A DNA stretch of 64,000 bases. Origin: Massariosphaeria phaeospora (lineage: Eukaryota; Ascomycota; Dothideomycetes; Pleosporales). Under the pieces are notes generated by a model. That model saw only the letters and a list, made by a program, of their open reading frames with translations, searched no databases and was not told the DNA's origin. The DNA is taken from contig JAADJZ010000032.1 of assembly GCA_011032825.1 (NCBI GenBank), positions 310,001-374,000 of the forward strand, given 5' to 3'. Both the position numbers and the translations under genes were made by a program. This document shows, piece after piece, positions 23,101 to 34,300 of the stretch (position 1 is the stretch's first letter; every line of letters starts with the position of its first letter).

Positions 23101-26095
23101 CAGAGTCGGATAACTGCTTGTCAACGTTTCCCACATTAGTGGCGCCAACAGTATCATCTTGAGTGGTGTTGTCAGGGGAGAGCGTGGCTGACTCTTCGCG
23201 ACTAGCCTGTTCCCCACCCTCGTGGGAATGATCATCTTTAGATTCAAGCTCAAAGGGCACCATCTTGCTACGCTGACGCTCTTCCTCGGCCACTGCTTCT
23301 TCCATTCGTCGGATTAAGTCAACATTAGTCTTCTTGGGTGTCGGCTCGCGAGATTCGGCGTTAGTATGGCTCTTGTCGTCATCCTTGGCTAGTACTTCTT
23401 CCACTTTATTGATCAAATCATCTTTGGTCGCTTTGGTAGAAGGCTGACTATGGGCGAGCTTTGCATCTTTGATTGTGGCCTGGAGTAAATTTTGGACGAC
23501 TTTGCTAGTGAGATTGTCTTTATCCGCGGAATTCTCGACTGGTGCTTTTTTTTCTTGCGTGGAGTGTTCTGGTGGGGGCTGAACTCCGGTGCTCTCGTCG
23601 TCCTGTTTAGCCTGGAATTCATGCGATTTCTTCTGATCGGTGTTACTTCTATTATCGCTCTGAGCTTTAGTAGGTTCGGTGTTAGTTGGCTGAACGTTGC
23701 TATTTTGTCCCGGTGTTCCTTGCATCTCTTCTGTTTCTGCGGCCTTCTTTTCTACTGTCACCTCGGGTGCAGCGATCTCCGTGCTTTCGGTGCCACTTGC
23801 ACTTCCGTGCTCGCCTTGAGAGGGATCAATGACAGTGGGCTTCACGTCACCACCATGTTCAGTTGTTGTTCCTACCGTCCCTTTCGCTCCGGCGGACCTT
23901 TTGTCTCCCGTCACCTTAGGTGTAGATGTACCTTTGTTTTCAGTATCAGTTCCACTTTTTTTCTGGCTTTCAGTGGGCTCAGCATCCTGACTGGGCATTC
24001 TCCGGATTGATGGCAAGCTCTCTGTCTTCCTCCCCGTTGTCTTTGTCTCTGCGATCTCAGGCTCTTCATACTGGAGAAATACATGATGGAGAAAGCCGAA
24101 GAAATCTCGGACACCCCGGAACGGCGACTTCAACACATCGATAGCAACGAAAATTCCCAGCCAATTAAGTAGGCACAAGATAAGGAAAGTCGCTCCGCCG
24201 ATGGCAATGTCCTGGCCGCACTCCAAGCCGCTGTCGACAGACGGAATACATGTGAAACCAAACTCGAGGACAATGACGAGAAGAAGAAGAAGAACGTAGG
24301 TCAAGAACTTCTTGGTGTTCCACGATTTGATGGCTGCCAAGAAAATCAACGTTGGAATCGCGACCAGGACAAAGATAATGGGCGCTCGCCAAAACCAGTT
24401 GTGTGAGGGGCAGTATTTGAGGGACAGTATTCGACGTGACCCGGTAAGAACCATTGTTCCGAGAGCTGCGAGAAACGTCCACTCACTCAGCTTATGCAGG
24501 AACCCAGTGAGGCTCCACTCTGAGCTCGCGAAAACATCTCTGACAGGAGCCGGTAATAGAGAAGGAAAGCTGCTTGTTGCCAGAGATAGTCGTAGTTTCT
24601 CAAAAGTACCCCCGAGCCAACTCTGAACTTCTTCGAGGGATGAATCGCTGAAATAGAACCCCGCACATAAAACACCCGCTATGGGTAATATGTATTTTAT
24701 CCTGAGCCATTGAACCGTATCTTTCATGTCTAAAAGAAGCCCACGGACCCGGACGTTTGCGCTATACCAGGTTGGAACAGGTTTGGATGGGTGTTTGTGA
24801 CCCCCTGCAACAGCAATCACGGCTATCACGGAATCAATGGCCATGTCTCGCAAGTGTGATACACTGAAAATATGTACTATGAGCCGCAGTACTACCGCAG
24901 TTACAATAAGCAACGCAACTGTTCCTAAATGGTTCACGGTGGACTCCGAGAGCGTTCCTTTGGTGCAAGATTTGATCACTTGTTGAATAAATTGCAGGGG
25001 TTCGTAGCCGTAATACTGAATGGTTTGACGGGCCGAGTCGAGGAAATTGGCGGCAGCAGCCGGAACCCAGTTGGAGATGCTTGGTAAATAACTTTTGATG
25101 TCGTCGACGGTCATTCCCTTGGCTGTGTTGACGACCTCGGTACACTTGAAGAAGAGGTCAACGATGTAATTCCAGACTGCAGATAAGCTATCGGCATCGG
25201 CATAGTTGAAAACAAGAGCACCCCCGGCCACCCCTATGTGGTAACGATACCGACGGAGAGCGCGAACTATATGCCACGCCAGTATAGGAAGACGGATCCC
25301 GATGACGAATGGTACTAGTATCATAACGGGCGAGAGCCATGGTGGAATTTTACGATAGAGGGAAGGTGTGAAACCGTGGTGGTAGAGTTGATGACTCAAT
25401 GATACGATCCAGGCCCAGACGCTGTATAGGAAGTCCCGAACCATCTGAAAGAACTTCACGGTAGACTCGTACACTCGATCGCTCAATCCTTTCGTATTGT
25501 TGATATGTTCCCATAAGAACTCCACGGTAGAGTTGTACACTCGATCGCTCAGTCCTTTCGTATTTAGCGAAGCCCCGGTAAGAGTATCATGCGCCGCGGT
25601 GAGAGCCTGGGCGGTGACATCCGCGGTGGGTATCTCGGTTGTCGCAGTGAAAGCATCGCTGACTTCTGCGGTGGTTTTCTCGGAAGTAGTATCGGTTGCC
25701 GTTGCAACACTGAGAGCCTCGCTGACAACATCATCCGCGAATTGAAGTGCTTCAGACGGTGTGCTCTCCGTCGCGCTTGTTTGGGTTTCAGGAATCGTAG
25801 CAGTAAGAGCGTGATCGGCGACATCTGCTGTGGGTATCTCGACAATCGTACCGGTTGTCGCACCGAGAGCATCGCTGATGATATCGGTGGGTGAAATCGA
25901 TTCAGTGTCGGTGCTGTCCGTCGCGCTTAAAAGAACTTCGGGAGGCGTACCGTTCGTGAGATCGAAAGCCTGACGCGGGAAGTATGTTCCCGCGAGCAAG
26001 CCAACGCATGCAGTCCACAACGTGGCCGCAAGAATAGGCGCTGCAGGGGCCACATAAGGTATGGCACCTAGGAGTGGAAGCGCTAGTGCTGCCAT
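20138..26095 (-). CDS. Giant membrane protein with long disordered region and three C-terminal Trp modules
   Basis: A single uninterrupted ORF of 1985 codons; I recognise no family. Residues 1-40 are hydrophobic. Residues about 55-200 are Thr/Ala/Glu-rich with repeated EIPTADV and a tandem duplicated block (NTKGLSDRVY, twice). Several membrane-spanning segments lie between about 250 and 660. Residues about 690-1780 are highly charged and repetitive, with short units such as VEEPSTDTSK, and are probably disordered. At the C-terminus three related modules occur at about 1795-1835, 1885-1923 and 1933-1974. Each starts with a basic residue and an aromatic patch (KRIWLQWF, KRDWIAWY, KRPWMQFY) followed by acidic residues and an amphipathic helix. 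The layout suggests an integral membrane protein, possibly ER or nuclear envelope, with a long cytosolic tail. That is inference from composition only. It is very unlikely to be a chance ORF at this length. Confidence 0.8.
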   Translation of the reverse strand: MAALALPLLGAIPYVAPAAPILAATLWTACVGLLAGTYFPRQAFDLTNGTPPEVLLSATDSTDTESISPTDIISDALGATTGTIVEIPTADVADHALTATIPETQTSATESTPSEALQFADDVVSEALSVATATDTTSEKTTAEVSDAFTATTEIPTADVTAQALTAAHDTLTGASLNTKGLSDRVYNSTVEFLWEHINNTKGLSDRVYESTVKFFQMVRDFLYSVWAWIVSLSHQLYHHGFTPSLYRKIPPWLSPVMILVPFVIGIRLPILAWHIVRALRRYRYHIGVAGGALVFNYADADSLSAVWNYIVDLFFKCTEVVNTAKGMTVDDIKSYLPSISNWVPAAAANFLDSARQTIQYYGYEPLQFIQQVIKSCTKGTLSESTVNHLGTVALLIVTAVVLRLIVHIFSVSHLRDMAIDSVIAVIAVAGGHKHPSKPVPTWYSANVRVRGLLLDMKDTVQWLRIKYILPIAGVLCAGFYFSDSSLEEVQSWLGGTFEKLRLSLATSSFPSLLPAPVRDVFASSEWSLTGFLHKLSEWTFLAALGTMVLTGSRRILSLKYCPSHNWFWRAPIIFVLVAIPTLIFLAAIKSWNTKKFLTYVLLLLLVIVLEFGFTCIPSVDSGLECGQDIAIGGATFLILCLLNWLGIFVAIDVLKSPFRGVRDFFGFLHHVFLQYEEPEIAETKTTGRKTESLPSIRRMPSQDAEPTESQKKSGTDTENKGTSTPKVTGDKRSAGAKGTVGTTTEHGGDVKPTVIDPSQGEHGSASGTESTEIAAPEVTVEKKAAETEEMQGTPGQNSNVQPTNTEPTKAQSDNRSNTDQKKSHEFQAKQDDESTGVQPPPEHSTQEKKAPVENSADKDNLTSKVVQNLLQATIKDAKLAHSQPSTKATKDDLINKVEEVLAKDDDKSHTNAESREPTPKKTNVDLIRRMEEAVAEEERQRSKMVPFELESKDDHSHEGGEQASREESATLSPDNTTQDDTVGATNVGNVDKQLSDSEPVNVEKVENEKLDITPSDLEEGPQTELKDAGTKKVESKEPSVIKDDVEEQVITKDDTEEPIITQDEPSLITDEVKEPPVNTSQSENPSADTNKAEDPSIGTSEVIEPAINTDEAEKSSANTIQVDEPSTDTSKVEEPSTDTDKVEDDPSIDTNKDDSTSSTNQDEPPTSTNPAEQATVKANEHEVPYGNTGIEGPPIALNDIDEESDNSEREELRRPEAKTESEQPETGGVGQPTIAQEETTVAVDEGKNLPTEAENHESVRNSDVEPMLASVQEDNLVNGNHYSTRRMSNSADISIVPEAVANIVPSGSDDRSGMNTNEQNQQNITGGPVNDDTAEKGAASTEGSDSKSADADKVDDDIEMGGQDDEPVSAPSDNIGSASASNENETSANTLQPASQPALIQAGNLESQQPWKPADVRPRFNNDDDDDNAEIPGLPAESLPSASNHQNNVTSQQSSQPTAARLTDDRDDNVDMVDLPAESLPYASNNQENLTSQQASQPTVTPLTDDRTDNVDMTDVPPENSDQDIDMDTSPDPAPAPVPQQQQQSTPTKSRPSNLDLPPRSPNLADRFNFNAPRNSSSPAFASKFGNAPLPSSRPTRGSGPLSAANRILLGSKSNVVTPLTELSFNNKFPQSRSGDGSAITSQSASNSPTSPCFNFAASKAPDHLRSSSVGSAPPPPRSLFASSAKGKEPVGPSPIVSGPTPKVEHVYDPNKAIGYTNQPGGLSSPQQAPTPARPLFPPQRFATRAPQSTPASPTARAGTPTPTPTSSTITRPVGSSATTPTTPTTPDASRKEWENGQKRIWLQWFDEHIGLEDTVDETDSLKKIIETSKAMAEENSVTAALPAVLTAPPQPLPAVPRRIARPKRSSAPSTPALPATPTIDPILEDKRDWIAWYVQVTGDKKKWNEGDAVEDIIEDCKSVKKPSKTTLLMPSEKKRPWMQFYRKYIADEDEEDISKMSFAAVKRRVREFHKRDAYIGRFPLPEE

Positions 26096-26661
26096 CGAGT
26101 TGGGTTTGGTATTTCAGTCCTAGAGTAGGTTCGGTTCTCGTAGGGTTTTGGGTGTAACTATGTAAATGATTAATTGTAAGTGATGATGGTTCGGGGTGTA
26201 ACTAGGTAAATAATTAATTGCAGGTGATGATATGCAGTTCATGCGGGAATATGAGTTGCAAGGTTGTTTCGGGACCAGGCGCAATGATAGATTTTGAGCA
26301 GTTGAAAGATATAGGGGAATGGCGATTGCCTCAGACACCGCTTTGTCGGCGAAAGCCCGTGAAGATGGGTGAAAGAAAGCCCTGCGTCAGGGTTTGTTGG
26401 TAACGCCATGTCTAACAATGGTGTCAAGCCACCAGCAGCAAACAAAGCCACAATGCTTGGGACTGGTTTGGCCTATGTTATAGCCATGTCTCAATGGTAG
26501 TGAGACGAGATTCGTGCAAACAAAAAGAGTCATCCGTGGTCTCTTTCTCACTGCTCATTGTCCAGTCGACGATAAAGAAAAAGTGAAATTCAATCGCGAT
26601 CTGTGCGCTCGAGGCTTGACTGTGCAAAGATCTGTGGTGCTTCCTATAGAGCCATGTTATG
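26096..26661. other. Intergenic spacer
   Basis: About 570 bp upstream of the giant membrane protein gene. A 35-bp stretch is directly repeated at about 26155-26190 and 26195-26228 (GTAACTA-GTAAAT-ATTAATTG-AGGTGATGAT pattern). No gene is supported. Confidence 0.5.
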
Positions 26662-27243
26662 TCACGCCGTCTTGTCGCTCTTGGCCGGTTTCCTACATGC
26701 AATAGCGATCAGTTCCCACGCTCTTCCTCCAACCTCATCTGCACTCTTAATATCCAAATTCCACGCTCCATCAAAGGACCCTCTGTAGTCCTCCCAGTCA
26801 GCCTGCGGCCCGACCCAGACCACCGTCATGGGTTGTTCCTCGCGAAGTTTGGCCAGATACTCTTGCACCAGTCCCACGCGCTTGGGATACACAAAGAGCC
26901 ACGCGCTGGCTGTGGATGCGATAGGGTGCAAGTCTCGCGAGCCATTCACCTGGCGAATAGAGGCGGGCGGGAGGTAGCGGTTTGGGTTAGGATGAACCTC
27001 CAGGCCGATTATATGCTTCGGAGAGGTAATACGAAGGAGCAGGGCTTCCAGGAGACCAGCTCCGCTGCCAATCGATAGGACTAGCTGAGGTGGTGATGGT
27101 AGACTCGAGTGTAAGTAGGAGAGTAACGGCTCGCTGAGGGAAAGACAGCAACCGGGGTGGACTTTTGGCGCCTCCCCCAAGGATGGAAGATCTGTTCCAT
27201 TGAAGGGCGATGCAGAAGAGCCGGAGTCCAAGTCGCGCGCCAT
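26662..27243 (-). CDS. SAM-dependent methyltransferase-like protein
   Basis: Intronless, 193 aa from the ATG at 27243 (MARDLDSGSS). The frame is open upstream to 27288 without a better start. The segment LVLSIGSGAGLLEALLL matches a Rossmann-type motif I of class I methyltransferases (glycine-rich loop after a hydrophobic strand). It is followed by IIGLEVHP, where an acidic residue at the end of strand 2 would hold the SAM ribose. A later strand (MTVVWVGPQAD) fits motif III or IV. Length is short for the fold, so it may be a minimal or degenerate member. The substrate is unknown, and a non-catalytic role is possible. Confidence 0.6.
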   Translation of the reverse strand: MARDLDSGSSASPFNGTDLPSLGEAPKVHPGCCLSLSEPLLSYLHSSLPSPPQLVLSIGSGAGLLEALLLRITSPKHIIGLEVHPNPNRYLPPASIRQVNGSRDLHPIASTASAWLFVYPKRVGLVQEYLAKLREEQPMTVVWVGPQADWEDYRGSFDGAWNLDIKSADEVGGRAWELIAIACRKPAKSDKTA

Positions 27244-27931
27244 CGTGGTAGACGGCGGCTTCGCGTCAAGGTACGAGTGGGAGTACAAGCGCAGATGTCA
27301 TTTTTAAGTTCTCTGTGGGTTGGATCGATCCAAGTCGTGAGGTGGGCATCCCAAGTAACGATGTAACAGTTCGCCGGATGCCTGATTAGCCGTGCGCCGT
27401 ACGCTAAGCCTGAACAGATACCTTCCTATTTAGGCAAGTTGCGTGATGGAAGTCGATCGCGGCTTATCATTTTTATATCCCGGGCTTCAATGTACACCTG
27501 CCTTGCGCGTGAGAAAGAACATCGTATACTGATAGTGTCGTCATCGCATATTGGTGCAGTGTGTGGCGCTAGAGCCAAGACCACCGCCCTGGCAGAATTC
27601 ATTGCCGAGGCCCGATCGAGAAACAGAGTGCAAAGGCATTAGACGATCCTCTTAACGATATATAGAATACTAGCGATGGTTAGATAGTCTACCTCTATTG
27701 CCATAAAGCCTGTCGCATCTAGCATACTAGGTAATGTTTATAGACGTTCCAACCCCCACCTGTTACGCCTTCGAGAGTCGGGGTCAACCCGGAAAGCTTA
27801 GTCATGCCCATCCCATGTTTCATTCGTCTTCCCCGCCCGCAGCTTCTGCCTCCAACCACTGACGACCACATCGCCCGCATCACGTCTTGATTGCATGCAT
27901 TGACAACGCTGCCGGAAGCTCGTAGCTGGAC
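27244..27931. other. Divergent intergenic region
   Basis: Spacer between the methyltransferase-like gene (minus) and the vacuolar protease gene (plus). It contains the second of two loosely related decayed sequences (about 27570-27745; the other is at about 14738-15280). Nothing else is recognised. Confidence 0.45.
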
Positions 27932-30871
27932 ATGGTTCGCTTCTCTAACCCACTGGCTTTTGCGCCGCTACCCGTAATCATCATCACTTCGGTTACTTAC
28001 ATCGCACTCTTCGCCGGCCTGCTCACTGTTCACCTTACTGTGCCACCATATCCTTCGCGCACTCCCTCGGGCACGAACCTGACTCAAGCTTGGGTTGACC
28101 TGGAGCACATCACCCGAAAGTTTCATCCCTACAACAGTCACGCGAATGATGATGTGCGGAACTACCTCTTGTCCCGCGTCAAGGACATTGTAGCCTCGAA
28201 GAATCTTGGCAACGATCGCGTTCAGATCATCAACGATAACGTCTCCAACGCCACTTTCTCCACGAATAGTACGAGCGTCTATTTCGAGGGCACGAATATC
28301 ATAATTGCCATTCGGGGATCCGATGACAAGGAATCGTTTTATCCATCCACCCAAAGCCCGCTGAGATCTACCCGGGCTGCAGTGAATGGAGGAGTTCTCG
28401 TCAATGCCCATTACGACTCTGTGAGCACCGGTTTCGGCGCAACGGATGATGGGGTTGGGGTGGTCTCGATTCTACAACTTCTGTCCTACTTTACTGAACC
28501 CCACAACTGGCCCAAGCGAACCGTAGTCCTGCTCCTGAACAATGGAGAGGAAGACTTTCTGAACGGAGCAAAAGCATTTATGCGCCACCCGATATCGCAA
28601 GTCCCGCACACTTTCTTGAACCTGGAAGGAGCTGGGGCTGGTGGCCGGGCGACGCTCTTCCGGAGTACTGATGCCGAAGTCACTAGGTTCTATAAGAAGT
28701 CGAGCCATCCATTCGGAACGGTAATCAGCAGTGATGGCTTCAAGAAACGGCTGATTCGAAGTGAGACAGACTATGCTGTATTCCACGGCGAACTCGGACT
28801 ACGTGGCCTCGACGTTGCATTCATGGAACCTCGTGCTCGCTATCATACCGTCGAGGACTCGACCCGCGAAACTTCGATGAACTCCCTGTGGCACATGCTG
28901 TCCGCCGCCATCGCTACCACCGCTGGGCTCGCATCCGATACCAGCCAGGAATTTAGCGGGAGTCCAAAGGATCGTACGGATGGCCGGGTAGATGCAGGCA
29001 CCGGCTCGGACGCCGTATGGTTCGACCTCTTCGGCCAAGCATTCGTGATATTCAGATTGCACACCTTGTTTGCCCTATGCGTCACTTTACTCGTTGTCGC
29101 ACCTATCACCTTGATTGGTCTTACTGTAGGTCTCTCCAAAGCAGACAAGAACTACCTTTTTGCCAGGAAGAAGTATGTCCATTCTTCCGACGACGACCGC
29201 GCAATCCATCTCAACGGATGGCGCGGCCTCTTCAGATTTCCAGTCGCATTTGTTCTTGCGACAGCTGCTGTGATTGCTTTGGCCTATTTGGTCGTCAGAG
29301 TAAACCCATATATCGTTTACAGCAGCCCGTTTGCCGTATGGAGGTTAGTTGTCTTGTATTGCTCATCGGTGTTAAGCTGACTTATCGCTAGCATGATGTT
29401 ATCCACCTGGTTCGTCGTGGCGTGGTTTGTTCTTCGGGGCGCGAGTGCAATGCGGCCGTCTGCACTTCACCGCATGTACACTCTCATCTGGCTGTTTGCC
29501 GGAAGCTTTACACTCCTAGTGTTGGTCACGGTCCTAGCGCAACAGTACCAGATCGCTGGTGGCTACTTTGTCATGTTCTACTTCGCGGCAGTGTTCTTCG
29601 CCCTTTCCATCTCCTACATCGAGCTGTTCTTCGTCCCGTCAAAGACTGCCTACGTAGACCATTTCCATCAGGACAACAACGAACACGAGAACTCTGGATC
29701 AGCTAGCAGACCTTTGACCGGTACGACCAGTGGCGGTCGATCCGATGACCGACCTGTCTTGGATGACGATGCGACCGAGACGACCTCACTCCTACGCGGC
29801 GACCGCCGGAGCTTTGCACGATACGGAGGCAGACGAGAGTCGGCGAGTGAAGGCACAGAACACGATGAGCTGCAGAGGCCCCGGGATCTTGGACATGCGT
29901 TCCACGACGAGCAAGAGTGGAGTGGGAAGCTGCCAAGCTGGCTTTGGATCATCCAGTTCCTGTTCTTGGTGCCTATCACTGTCATAGTGGTAGGACAAGT
30001 TGCTCTGCTCCTAACATCGGCACTGTATCAGACACCCGCTGATGGGAGTTCGTCGCTAACCATATACATCGCTTTCGCTGCACTCGCCATGTTACTTGTG
30101 GCACCCAGCGGTCCCTTCATCCATCGGTTTACCTACCATGTCCCGACTTTCCTCTTTTTCGTCTGCTTGGGAACGGTCATCTACAACCTCGTAGCCTTCC
30201 CGTTTTCCAGAGATCACCGGCTCAAGGTGTACTTTCTCCAGGAGGTCGACTGCGACACGGGGGCAAACACTGTGTCGCTGACGGGTCTGGAAGATTATGT
30301 CCAGAGAATTGTTAGGGAAATACCCAGCGCCCAAGGCCAGCAAATGAATTGCACGAAGCCCGATGTCGCGACGCGCAAGGAGCTGACCAAATGCGCGTGG
30401 CGGGGACTGCCTGCCAGAGTAGTGCCGAAGACGTCACCTTTCAGCAACAGAACCTACGTCGACAGCTGGCTGGACTACTCGGTGGTGCAGGGGAAACATG
30501 CCAATGAGGGCTCCATTCGCGTTGTTGGGCAGAACACGCGGGCGTGTCGCATTTTGTTTGACACGCCAATCGCCGAGTTAGCAGTCGATGGCGCGGTTTC
30601 AGACCCCCGCTTTAATGCAACTGGGCTCAACGGGTCGCGCGAGGTGCGCCTCTGGCACCGCGAGTGGTCGCAGCCCTGGAACGTTAGCCTGTCGTGGAAT
30701 CGCGAGTCGAATTCGACGCTGTCTGGCAGAGTCGTGTGTCTGTGGTCGGACGCCAACGTTGTAGGCGACATCCCGGCCTTTGACGAGGTGCAGCACTACA
30801 TGCCGGTATGGGCCATCGCCACGAAGATTGGCGATGGGTTGGTCGAAGGATCGAAACGTTTCAAGATGTGA
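27932..30871 (+). CDS. PFF1: Vacuolar membrane protease, Pff1-type (peptidase M28)
   Basis: Two exons, 27932-29343 and 29392-30871, with a 48-nt intron; 2892 nt, 963 aa, the usual length of fungal Pff1. It has an N-terminal membrane anchor and a lumenal M28 zinc aminopeptidase-like domain. Metal and catalytic residues are in place by motif: His in AHYDSVSTGFGATDDGVG (about 160), Asp in the same motif (about 172), the Glu pair in NNGEEDFLNGA (about 206/207), Glu in LNLEGAGAGG (about 232) and His in RYHTVEDS (about 305). A multi-spanning membrane half follows, starting with FDLFGQAFVIF. The intron is supported because joining the exons restores a continuous membrane segment (AVWSMMLSTW). Expected to act in the vacuolar membrane. 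Confidence in the family is high; the physiological substrate is unknown. Confidence 0.95.
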
Positions 30872-31322
30872 GCGGCCGTCCTGCTCGCCCACGATGAGGG
30901 GCCCATGCTGTCTCTCTCCTTTTTCCATGCTGCGGTATCCTTTCCGGGTGCATATTCGAGTAGTTGGCTACGGCGTCCCTGTTTTTAATCTGTCGGCAGC
31001 ATTTAATACCCTTGATGCTGCTGTCCATGTTGCGCTCAACTTCTTCTCTCCATTTTCTCTTTTTCGCATTCTCTTCGGCATCATTCGGGCGCGGTTACAG
31101 GGTTGCATGCGTGAGGTTGTGAGGTTGTGTATACCTCGCTAGTAGGCCATTAATGAATACGATTACCACGACTGAATACCCAGACATTCATCAATCACTC
31201 GTCGTCTGTTCACGAAGGCGAGCGCTTCTCCTCACCGCTGCAGCTGGCTCTCTTCTCCAGGGCCCCTCTTCTCGGTGGTTACTTCTTTCACGGTCTCAGC
31301 CAACAGTCTCAGCCACCAGCCA
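30872..31322. other. Intergenic spacer (tandem genes)
   Basis: About 450 bp between the protease stop and the next plus-strand ATG. No feature is recognised; it presumably contains the 3' end of one gene and the promoter of the next. Confidence 0.5.
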
Positions 31323-34300
31323 ATGAACGACTCCCCACGACATCGCCCAACCATGACGAGCGTATTAGACGGCGTGCGCGACTATGCGCAGACTCATCCG
31401 ATGTCGGTGACGGCCGTCGTGGTCATTGCGCTGCCTGGAACCTACCTGTACCTGACCGGCCAAGACATGGCCTGCGCATTTGGCCTTTGCAGCGATGCCT
31501 ATACGTCGGTGTGTCCCCGGGTGCCTGGCAATGCCACAACCACAACGCTCTCCCGGTGTAGCTCGAATGCCCTAAGCGCACGACTAGGGCTGCCCATTTG
31601 TCAATGGACCGAGAGCCCGGCGCCGGTGTTCGTCGTAAGAACGGTACTGGGCGCGCGCCAGGACGTCATCGCCTTTCTGAATTCAACGAGCGAGCGGTGG
31701 GGGGTTATGGTGCATCCGGCCGTCACTTTCCTGCGCGACCGCTGGGCGACGCAGCTGCCTCTCTCGCGCTTTACAGCCGTCGCGCTTGCCACGGCGCTGC
31801 CCGGCGCCTTCCTCAGCTTCCTCCGCCGCCATCCGCAGTCGTGGGCTGCAGCCCACCACGCGCAAATCGCCCACGCGCTGCATCTCCTGGCGCTGGTCAC
31901 CGTCGTGAACCAGACCATCTCGGTCGAGCATCTAGTGGCAGCCGCCTTGGTCATGGTCGCGTTTGAAGCGTTGCGGACGACGCGGGCCGTGGCTGCTATG
32001 GAAGACGTGGCGGCAGTTGGAACCGACGTCGCCCTTTCCTCGACTGCGCAGCGTAGTAAGGCGAATGGCAAGAGCGGTGACGCCATATCCGCCAACGGGC
32101 ACACCGACGTCCCCAACACCGCCAGCAGAGACCTCGACCTGCTTAGGACTCGGCAAGACCTGCAGACCGCAAGCGACGCCCTCCGCGAGACCTTGGCCGA
32201 ATGTTCTCAGTTGCGGGAGCAGATGAAGACGGCGAAGCACACGCTCGGGCGTGACCACCAGGCTATCGTTTACCGCAAGGACATCGAGCTGTTTGCAATG
32301 CGTAAAGCGAACGACCAGAAAGAGACCCACATCAAGGACCGCGACGTCAGGTTCGACGACATCTGCCGCCAGCACACGACTGCGCTTGAGCTGAGGGATG
32401 CCCAGCTGCGGGGCCTGAAGGAACGCATCGTCTTGCTCGAACGCCAGCACAGTCCCCGGCCTGACAAGCAGACCCCTGCTGAAATGAACGCCAACGGTGA
32501 CCAATGTGCTGCGCTCCAGGTCAAGCTGCTGCGCGTCAAGGGGAGGAACTCGTTGGAAATAGAAGCAACGACCGACGAAAAGGACGCCGAGATCGCTAAG
32601 CTGAGAGAAGAACTTACTAAAGCTATTGAGGCCTCCGAGGCTCTTGTTAAGACGCAGGATGAAGCCCGGCGAGCCTGGGATGCAACATTCGGCTTGCAGA
32701 ATGACCTGAACGATGAACGACGACTCCATGCACAAACGCGGGAGAAGCTACATGCGGCTGCGATCAAGCTCGATGAAGAGGTGAAACGGAATACCCAGAG
32801 GGGCTCACCCACCCGGCTCCCGACAATCCAGGAACAAGACAAGAAAGAATTGGAAGCCATGTTCAACGCCGTGCAGCAGGACAATCTACGGCTCTACGCA
32901 GACCACGAAGCTCTGGACAAGCGCCTCCGGGAAGCCAATGCACGCATCTTCTCCAGCGACCAGGAACTGGATACACTCAAGGAACAGTTACGATTGGAGA
33001 AGGCGATCAACGAAGACATGGAAGCCGCACAACCAAGTACTGTACACGGCGTACATTTCCAGAGGATGGAGGGTGAACTCAAGGAGTCTAGACATGCGCT
33101 GGAGACGAACGCCACCGAGATCCTGTTCTTGCAAGAGAGGATAGCCGCAAAGGACAGCGAGATCGAGAGCTTCCAGAAAGACAAAGAAGACACGGAAATG
33201 ACGCGCAACCAGCTCCGTGAAGAGAACGAGCGTCTGAAGAACACGGTCACAGACCTGGAGTCTACTAAAACACAGCTTCTGGCGGATCACGAACGGCTTG
33301 CGCGGCACCGAGCCCGTCGTAGCACTGCGAGCGCTGACCGCGTATCCGCGAGGTCGAGCAGTGCGACGCTCATCACCGAACCAACGCAGGTGCTCGCCAA
33401 CTCTGACGAGCCCATGCCTGATCGTCCTGGTACCGCCATAACCGAGAACAGTGTCCAACGAACGCCCGAGAGGCATCTACGCAGGGATGCAGAGCACTCA
33501 CTGGAGACGCAGGAGCGGATTGACTCGAATCGCACAGCTGAGCCACTGCAGCAGAACGATGCTGATCGCGCACCAGAATTACAGGAACGCAACGATGTAG
33601 ACCGTACGCCCGAGACGCCGCAACGATCGAACGCAGGCCGTAGTGCAGAGGTGCCGCCACTTTACGATGCGGAACATACCCCAGAGACGCAGCAACGCGT
33701 CAGTGTAGACCGCACCCCAATGCAGCAGCGCATCAACGGCGACCACCGCCCACAGACGCAGCAGCGCAACGACGCCAACCCCATCAGCCTCATCACAAAC
33801 AATGTCCCGCCCCCCGAGCTCCGCTCCCCACGCCGCAAATCCCTCACGCTCAAGAACCTCATGCGCAAAATCGTCCGCCGCGACCCCGACCCCGAGCCCA
33901 AGCCCTCCAAGCCCTCCCAAAGCACCACCACCACCAACTCCAGACCCGCCCTCGCACTCAAGGACCACAACGCCACTCCTCGCCCCAAAACCGCTGCTCT
34001 CCCGAACAAAGGACCCGCGACCGGCGCCAGCAGCACAGGCGCCCGCCCGACTACTTCCGCCGCGCCGCCGCTGCAGCGCCAGGTTGCTAACAAGGAAAAC
34101 GCACGCCCGCTGTCGGCGCGGTACTACTCGAAGCCAGAGGGCTTCGCGGCGAGGCCGCACACGCCGGCGGCGACGCTGGCGACGATGGCGCAGGATGATG
34201 GAGCGGGGAGCGGGAGTGCGCGGCCGAAGAGCCGTGGGTGGGCGAATTCGTAAGTGCATGCACACGCACCAGTGAGAACTGGACTTGAATGCGAGCGGAG

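Noticed and set aside
22550..23113. Plus-strand 187-codon Leu/Val/Asp-rich ORF
   Set aside because: Antisense of the repetitive acidic region of the 1985-residue protein; it has the same periodicity and no start context.
31601..32884. Minus-strand ORFs of 172, 267 and 204 codons
   Set aside because: They overlap the coiled-coil gene on the other strand, whose heptad pattern, splice signals and membrane segments are much stronger.
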